Of a stretch of DNA of 26,988 nt, positions 22,628 to 26,988 are shown in pieces (position 1 is the first letter of the stretch; each line of letters starts with the position of its first letter). This stretch comes from JACDBD01 sp050743385 (GTDB lineage Bacteria; Actinomycetota; Acidimicrobiia; IMCC26256; JACDBD01). The position numbers and the translations under genes were made by a program. The DNA is taken from assembly GCA_050743385.1 (NCBI GenBank), contig JBOGFJ010000008.1, positions 1 to 26,988 on the forward strand, given 5' to 3'. The notes beneath the pieces were generated by a model. The model had not been told where the DNA came from. It worked only from the letters and a program-made list of their open reading frames with translations, and did no database searches.

Positions 22628-24466
22628 GTGCCTCTCGCCCGAATCGCCCGGCTCGTCGCCGTCGTCGGCGTCGTGAGCGGCGCGGTCACCGTCGGCGGCT
22701 CGGCTCCCTCCTCGGCCGCGGCCGGGTTCAGCGAGCGAATCACCGACTACGACGTCAACATCACGATCGAGGACGACGGCTCCCTCCTGGTCGTCGAGAG
22801 GATCGACTACGACTTCGGCGTCGTCCCCAAGCACGGGATCTTCCGTGACATCCCGGTGCGCTACAGCGAGTATCCGGACAAGAAGGCGCACCACGACCGC
22901 GTGTACAGGCTCGACGTCGTGTCGGTGGCGGCAACGGAGGGCACTCCGGCGCAGTACACGGTCGAGAACGCCGGTGGGTCCAAGCGCATCAGGATCGGCG
23001 ATCCCGACCAGACCATCACCGAGGAGCACTCCTACGAGATCACGTACCGCGTCGCGGGTGCGCTCAACGGTTTCCCCGACCACGACGAGCTGTACTGGGA
23101 CGCGATCGGCGACCAATGGGATGTGACCATCCAGCACGCCAGCGTGACGGTGCAGACGCCGGCCGCCATCACCCAGATCGCCTGCTTCAGCGGGCCGGCG
23201 GACTCGACGCTGCCGTGCACCGGTGCCGGCGCCGACGGCCGGACGGCACGGTTCGAGCAGGGAGAGATGCTCCCGCGCACCTTCCTCACGGTCGTGGTCG
23301 GGCTCCCCGAGGGCACGGTGCCCACTCCGGTGTTCCTCGAGGAGACGTGGTGGTTCGGGCGGGGCTTCCAGCCGACGACGGCCAACCTCGCGGGCTTCGG
23401 CATCCTGACAGCGCTCGTCGCCGGGGGGTTCGGCCTGCTCGCCTACAAGCGCGGCCGCGACCGTCGTTACGCGGGCTCGGCCGTCGACGCCGCCTTTGGC
23501 AGCGGTGAGGGAGGAAAGGAGGAACGGCTCCCGCTCGGCGGCGAGGACGAGACGCCGGTCGAGTTCGTGCCGCCCGACGATCTGCGCCCCGGCCAGGTCG
23601 GGACGCTCGTCGACTTCACCGCCCATCCGCTCGACGTCACCGCCACCATCGTCGACCTCGCCGTGCGCGGCTACCTCGTCATCGAGGAGATCGACAGCGA
23701 CTCGCGCAAGCCTGACTGGAAGCTCACCAAGAAGAAGGAGCCCGAGGGCCTCGAGCCGTACGAGGTCGCGCTCATGAAGGGCCTGTTCGGGAAGAAGGAG
23801 GAGGTCGAGCTGTCCGACCTTCGCTACAAGTTCGCCGGCAAGATGGGCAAGGTGCAGGTGGCGCTCACCAAGGACGCGATGAGCAAGGGCTGGTTCACGA
23901 AGCCCCCGAGCTCGGTGCGGATGAGCTTCGGCTGCCTCGGCTTCGTCGTGCTGCTGGCCGGGGTTGCCGCGTTCGGGCTGGCGATCGCGTTCACGGAGCT
24001 CGCGTTGTGGCCGATCCCGATCATCGGGCTCGGGATCGCCCTGATCGTGGGCGCGTATTGGATGCCGGCGCGGACCGCCAAGGGCTACGCGGTGTTGCGG
24101 CGTACGAATGGGTTCCGCCGCTTCATCGAGGAGTCGGAGAAGGAGCGGGCCCAGTTCGCGGAGAAGAAGAACCTGTTCTCCGAGTACCTGCCGTACGCGA
24201 TCGTGTTCGGCGCGACCGACAAATGGGCGAAGGCCTTCTCGGGTCTCGACGACGAGCTGCCCGACACGTCGTCGTGGTACCGGTCGACGACGCCGTTCAC
24301 GATCGTCGCCTTCTCGAGCGCGATCGACGGCTTCACCGTGTCGAGCGCGGGCACGCTGACCTCCACGCCACCGTCGACCTCGTCGAGCTCGGGCTCGAGC
24401 GGCTTCAGCGGGGGCGGCGGCTTCAGCGGCGGCGGCGGTGGCGGTGGCGGCGGCGGAAGCTGGTAG
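22628..24466 (+). CDS. DUF2207 domain-containing membrane protein
   Basis: A 612-residue membrane protein. An N-terminal signal/anchor ('IARLVAVVGVVSGAVTVGGSAPSSAAA') is followed by an extracytoplasmic DUF2207 domain ('ITDYDVNITIEDDGSLLVVERIDYDFG', 'KHGIFRDIPVRY'), and a membrane helix near 265-285. A cytoplasmic part has a winged-helix-like segment ('LRPGQVGTLVDFTAHPLDVTATIVDLAVRGYLVIEE'). Two closely spaced membrane helices lie at about 437-482. The tail is very rich in Ser and Gly and ends 'GGGGGGGSW', as in most DUF2207 proteins. Function is unknown; an envelope role is likely. GTG at 22628. It is divergent from the phosphotransferase, and its last 44 nt are covered on the opposite strand by the run-on frame of a truncated methyltransferase. 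Confidence 0.9.
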   Translation: MPLARIARLVAVVGVVSGAVTVGGSAPSSAAAGFSERITDYDVNITIEDDGSLLVVERIDYDFGVVPKHGIFRDIPVRYSEYPDKKAHHDRVYRLDVVSVAATEGTPAQYTVENAGGSKRIRIGDPDQTITEEHSYEITYRVAGALNGFPDHDELYWDAIGDQWDVTIQHASVTVQTPAAITQIACFSGPADSTLPCTGAGADGRTARFEQGEMLPRTFLTVVVGLPEGTVPTPVFLEETWWFGRGFQPTTANLAGFGILTALVAGGFGLLAYKRGRDRRYAGSAVDAAFGSGEGGKEERLPLGGEDETPVEFVPPDDLRPGQVGTLVDFTAHPLDVTATIVDLAVRGYLVIEEIDSDSRKPDWKLTKKKEPEGLEPYEVALMKGLFGKKEEVELSDLRYKFAGKMGKVQVALTKDAMSKGWFTKPPSSVRMSFGCLGFVVLLAGVAAFGLAIAFTELALWPIPIIGLGIALIVGAYWMPARTAKGYAVLRRTNGFRRFIEESEKERAQFAEKKNLFSEYLPYAIVFGATDKWAKAFSGLDDELPDTSSWYRSTTPFTIVAFSSAIDGFTVSSAGTLTSTPPSTSSSSGSSGFSGGGGFSGGGGGGGGGGSW

Positions 24467-24775
24467 CCAACTTCCCTGGTCGCGCTCGCTGCGCTCGCCG
24501 CTCCCGCACGCAGCCGGCGGTCCGGGGGCGGGCCAAGCCCGCCCCCTCGTCGGGCGATGGCACGTCCCCCTCGACCGTGGGCACGGCGCCGCGGAGGAGC
24601 CCGAGCGTGTAGCCGTCGCCGGTTCCCAGGTCGAGCACGCGGCGCGGACGGCGAGGCACCACCTCCATCAGCACGGTCATGCCCTCGACCCGGTGCGGGA
24701 TCCCGTCGCGCTCGCCGAGGTAGCGCTGCGCCCACGCAGGGTCGGACCAGAGGTTGACGGCGGCCGGCTCGGCGC

Positions 24776-24779
<4 letters not shown>
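24423..24779 (-). pseudogene. truncated SAM methyltransferase downstream of leuA
   Basis: An open frame of 118 residues whose first ~71 (24567-24779) look like the start of a class I methyltransferase: 'LWSDPAWAQRYLGERDGIPHRVEGMTVLMEVVP', then motif I 'VLDLGTGDGYTLGLL' (48-62). After 'AVPTVEG' the sequence becomes Arg/Pro-rich low-complexity matter encoded by a GC hairpin, and then by the antisense of the DUF2207 Gly-rich tail. The rest of the catalytic domain, including the ribose-binding acidic residue, is missing. GTG at 24779 overlaps the leuA stop (GTGA), so it was once translated as the second gene of that operon. It was probably cut by a deletion or rearrangement that brought in the repeat-bearing spacer. 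Confidence 0.7.
24524..24546. repeat. GGGGGCGGGC hairpin, copy 1
   Basis: A perfect 10-bp stem, GGGGGCGGGC (24524-24533) and GCCCGCCCCC (24537-24546), with a 3-nt loop. It follows the DUF2207 stop by 57 nt. The same stem occurs at the right end of the window with a different loop, so it is a recurrent intergenic element or terminator in this genome. Flanking GCGCTCGCTGCGCTCGCC (from 24482) is itself repetitive. Confidence 0.7.
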
Positions 24780-26317
<1,538 letters not shown>

Positions 26318-26347
26318 CTCGGTCTCCCGATTCGTTTCCCGGCAACG

Positions 26348-26379
26348 AAAAACCTCCCCGGCCCGTAGGCACGAGGAGG
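26348..26379 (-). terminator. leuA attenuator terminator hairpin
   Basis: On the minus strand, CCTCCTCG (26379-26372) pairs with CGGGGAGG (26360-26353): 8 bp including one G-U, with an 11-nt loop. Five Ts follow (26352-26348), the only clear T run after a stem in this window. It lies between the leader peptide and leuA, ending 31 nt before the leuA start. This is the intrinsic terminator of a leucine attenuator. Confidence 0.85.
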
Positions 26380-26384
26380 CGTCC

Positions 26385-26406
26385 GCGAGCACCGAAAGGT
26401 GCTCGC
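26385..26406 (-). promoter_or_regulatory. leader pause hairpin (1:2 stem)
   Basis: GCGAGCACC (26406-26398) and GGTGCTCGC (26393-26385) on the minus strand form a perfect 9-bp stem with loop TTTC. It starts 2 nt after the leader peptide stop, where the pause hairpin of amino-acid attenuators normally lies. A ribosome stalled on the Leu codons should affect its folding. Confidence 0.75.
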
Positions 26407-26408
26407 CG

Positions 26409-26462
26409 CTAGATAAGGAGCAGGCTCTGGGTGCGCAGTTCCTTGGTCATGAGGACGTTCAT
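26409..26462 (-). CDS. leuL: leu operon leader peptide
   Basis: Encodes MNVLMTKELRTQSLLLI, 17 residues with five Leu, four of them in or near the last five positions (CTG-CTC-CTT-ATC then TAG). Leader peptides of leucine attenuators end in such Leu (often with Ile/Val) codon runs, so scarcity of charged tRNA-Leu stalls the ribosome before the pause hairpin. A second ATG at 26450 gives the 13-residue MTKELRTQSLLLI. A -35-like TTGACT (26489-26484) with a weak GAGCAT at 17 nt spacing would place transcription start close to that second ATG, so a leaderless leader peptide is possible. leuL is used as the conventional symbol. Confidence 0.85.
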   Translation of the reverse strand: MNVLMTKELRTQSLLLI

Positions 26463-26543
26463 GCTCGCAGGGAGACGGGCAGAAGTCAATTCACGTGCGC
26501 GAGACTGCACCGCAGTGTCCCGGGCGAGAGAGGAGGCGCCGTC

Positions 26544-26945
26544 GTGCGCCGGTTCCTGAAGCGAGTGCTGAAGCTGGGAGTGCTGGCCGGGGCGGCCTAC
26601 GCCGTCTGGCGCTACTTCGAGAAGCGGCGCAGCGACTCGGGGGTCGGATGGGAGCCGCAGCCGTTCCCGTACCCGCCCCAGCCCCGTTCGACCGAGGAGG
26701 CGCGGGTCGACGTGCCTTCGCAGGCCGAGCCCCCGGGCGAGCCCGACACCGCGCCGATCGACGATGCCGCGTGGGTCGAGCCGAACGGCGACGCCTGCCC
26801 CTCGACCCACCCGGTCAAGGCGAAGCTCTCGAGCAAGATCTTCCACGTCCCCGGCGGCCAGAGCTACGACCGCACGAGACCCGACCGCTGCTACCGCGAC
26901 GCCGCGGCAGCCGAGGCCGACGGCCTCCGCCAGGCAGCGCGGTAG
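26544..26945 (+). CDS. membrane-anchored sunset-domain-like protein
   Basis: A small 133-residue protein. A basic N-terminus and a short membrane segment ('RVLKLGVLAGAAYAVWRYF') are followed by a Pro/Glu-rich linker ('WEPQPFPYPPQPRSTEEA'), then a C-terminal domain of about 45 residues: 'CPSTHPVKAKLSSKIFHVPGGQSYDRTRPDRCYRDAAAAEADGLRQAAR'. The pattern of a K-x-K/N-x-x-S-x-I-(F/Y)-H-x-P-G-G core, Y-x-x-T-x-P-x-x-C and A-x-x-x-G-x-R resembles the domain named 'sunset', found in nuclease-associated and secreted proteins; function is unknown. GTG at 26544 follows GAGAGGAGG (26527-26535). It is divergent from the leu leader with an 81-bp gap, and a GC hairpin begins 23 nt after its stop. Confidence 0.82.
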   Translation: MRRFLKRVLKLGVLAGAAYAVWRYFEKRRSDSGVGWEPQPFPYPPQPRSTEEARVDVPSQAEPPGEPDTAPIDDAAWVEPNGDACPSTHPVKAKLSSKIFHVPGGQSYDRTRPDRCYRDAAAAEADGLRQAAR

Positions 26946-26968
26946 CAGGAGCTGCCATCCCTCGCTGA

Positions 26969-26988
26969 GGGGGCGGGCTTTGCCCGCC
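26969..26988. repeat. GGGGGCGGGC hairpin, copy 2 (cut by window end)
   Basis: GGGGGCGGGC (26969-26978), loop TTT, then GCCCGCC up to the window edge. It has the same stem as the hairpin at 24524-24546, which on the opposite strand reads GGGGGCGGGC-TTG-GCCCGCCCCC. It follows the sunset-domain gene, consistent with a recurrent terminator-like element. Confidence 0.65.

Noticed and set aside
24467..24523. GCGCTCGCTGCGCTCGCC-like sequence as a CRISPR or tandem array
   Set aside because: It is a short local repeat with no regular spacers; it is better described as part of a GC-rich intergenic spacer.
26318..26392. Upstream in-frame start for leuA adding 25 residues
   Set aside because: That extension would be encoded by the attenuator terminator and T run; the normal LeuA N-terminus and GGGAG ribosome site support 26317.

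Overview
The window is high-GC (roughly 70 %) DNA with dense genes, frequent GTG starts, overlapping stop/start codons and a lipid/acyl-CoA-centred gene content. This fits a free-living actinobacterium; an Acidimicrobiia-like lineage is my inference, because no rRNA or marker phylogeny is available here. About 23 protein genes are supported, plus one truncated gene, one leader peptide with an attenuator, several hairpin terminators, two candidate TetR-type operators and one orphan tRNA fragment.

Layout. 1-780: the 3' half of a tRNA-Thr(CGT) with no 5' half, followed by short direct repeats and about 690 bp without a convincing gene; this looks like one end or a remnant of a tRNA-integrated element. 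779-5947: a small-enzyme cluster of a SnoaL-like protein with no canonical start codon, an alpha/beta-hydrolase fold protein that has lost its catalytic Ser and His, an aminoglycoside-phosphotransferase-fold kinase, an intact alpha/beta hydrolase (minus) and two unrelated SAM methyltransferases. A strong hairpin closes this block at 6022-6049. 6061-9643 (minus): an HxD...H oxygenase-like protein, a cytochrome P450 and an acyl-CoA carboxylase carboxyltransferase subunit. 9662-10354: a histidine phosphatase.

10557-12935: an acyl-CoA dehydrogenase and a zinc alcohol dehydrogenase are divergent around a near-perfect 34-nt palindrome. 12901-15961: a geranylgeranyl-reductase/FixC-type flavoprotein is divergent from etfB-etfA, the electron acceptor for acyl-CoA dehydrogenases. 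A large hairpin separates etfA from the next block. 16032-20279 (minus): a tightly coupled operon of MMPL/RND exporter, TetR regulator and carotenoid oxygenase (junctions of -4 and +1 nt). 20399-22588 (minus): an ACAD10-type phosphotransferase, a DUF6285 protein and exonuclease III.

22628-24466: a DUF2207 membrane protein. 24423-26317 (minus): leuA (2-isopropylmalate synthase) followed by a GTGA-coupled, truncated methyltransferase. leuA is preceded by a clear transcription attenuator: a 17-residue leader peptide ending Leu-Leu-Leu-Ile, a 9-bp pause hairpin and a terminator with a T5 run. 26544-26945: a small membrane-anchored protein with a C-terminal sunset-like domain. A nearly identical GGGGGCGGGC hairpin follows both the DUF2207 gene and this last gene.

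The most notable points are the leu attenuator, the ACAD/ADH palindrome, the catalytically dead hydrolase next to a SnoaL gene with an apparent AUC/AUA start, the regulated exporter-carotenoid oxygenase operon, and the tRNA-Thr attachment-site scar. No CRISPR array, transposase, integrase or complete RNA gene was recognised.
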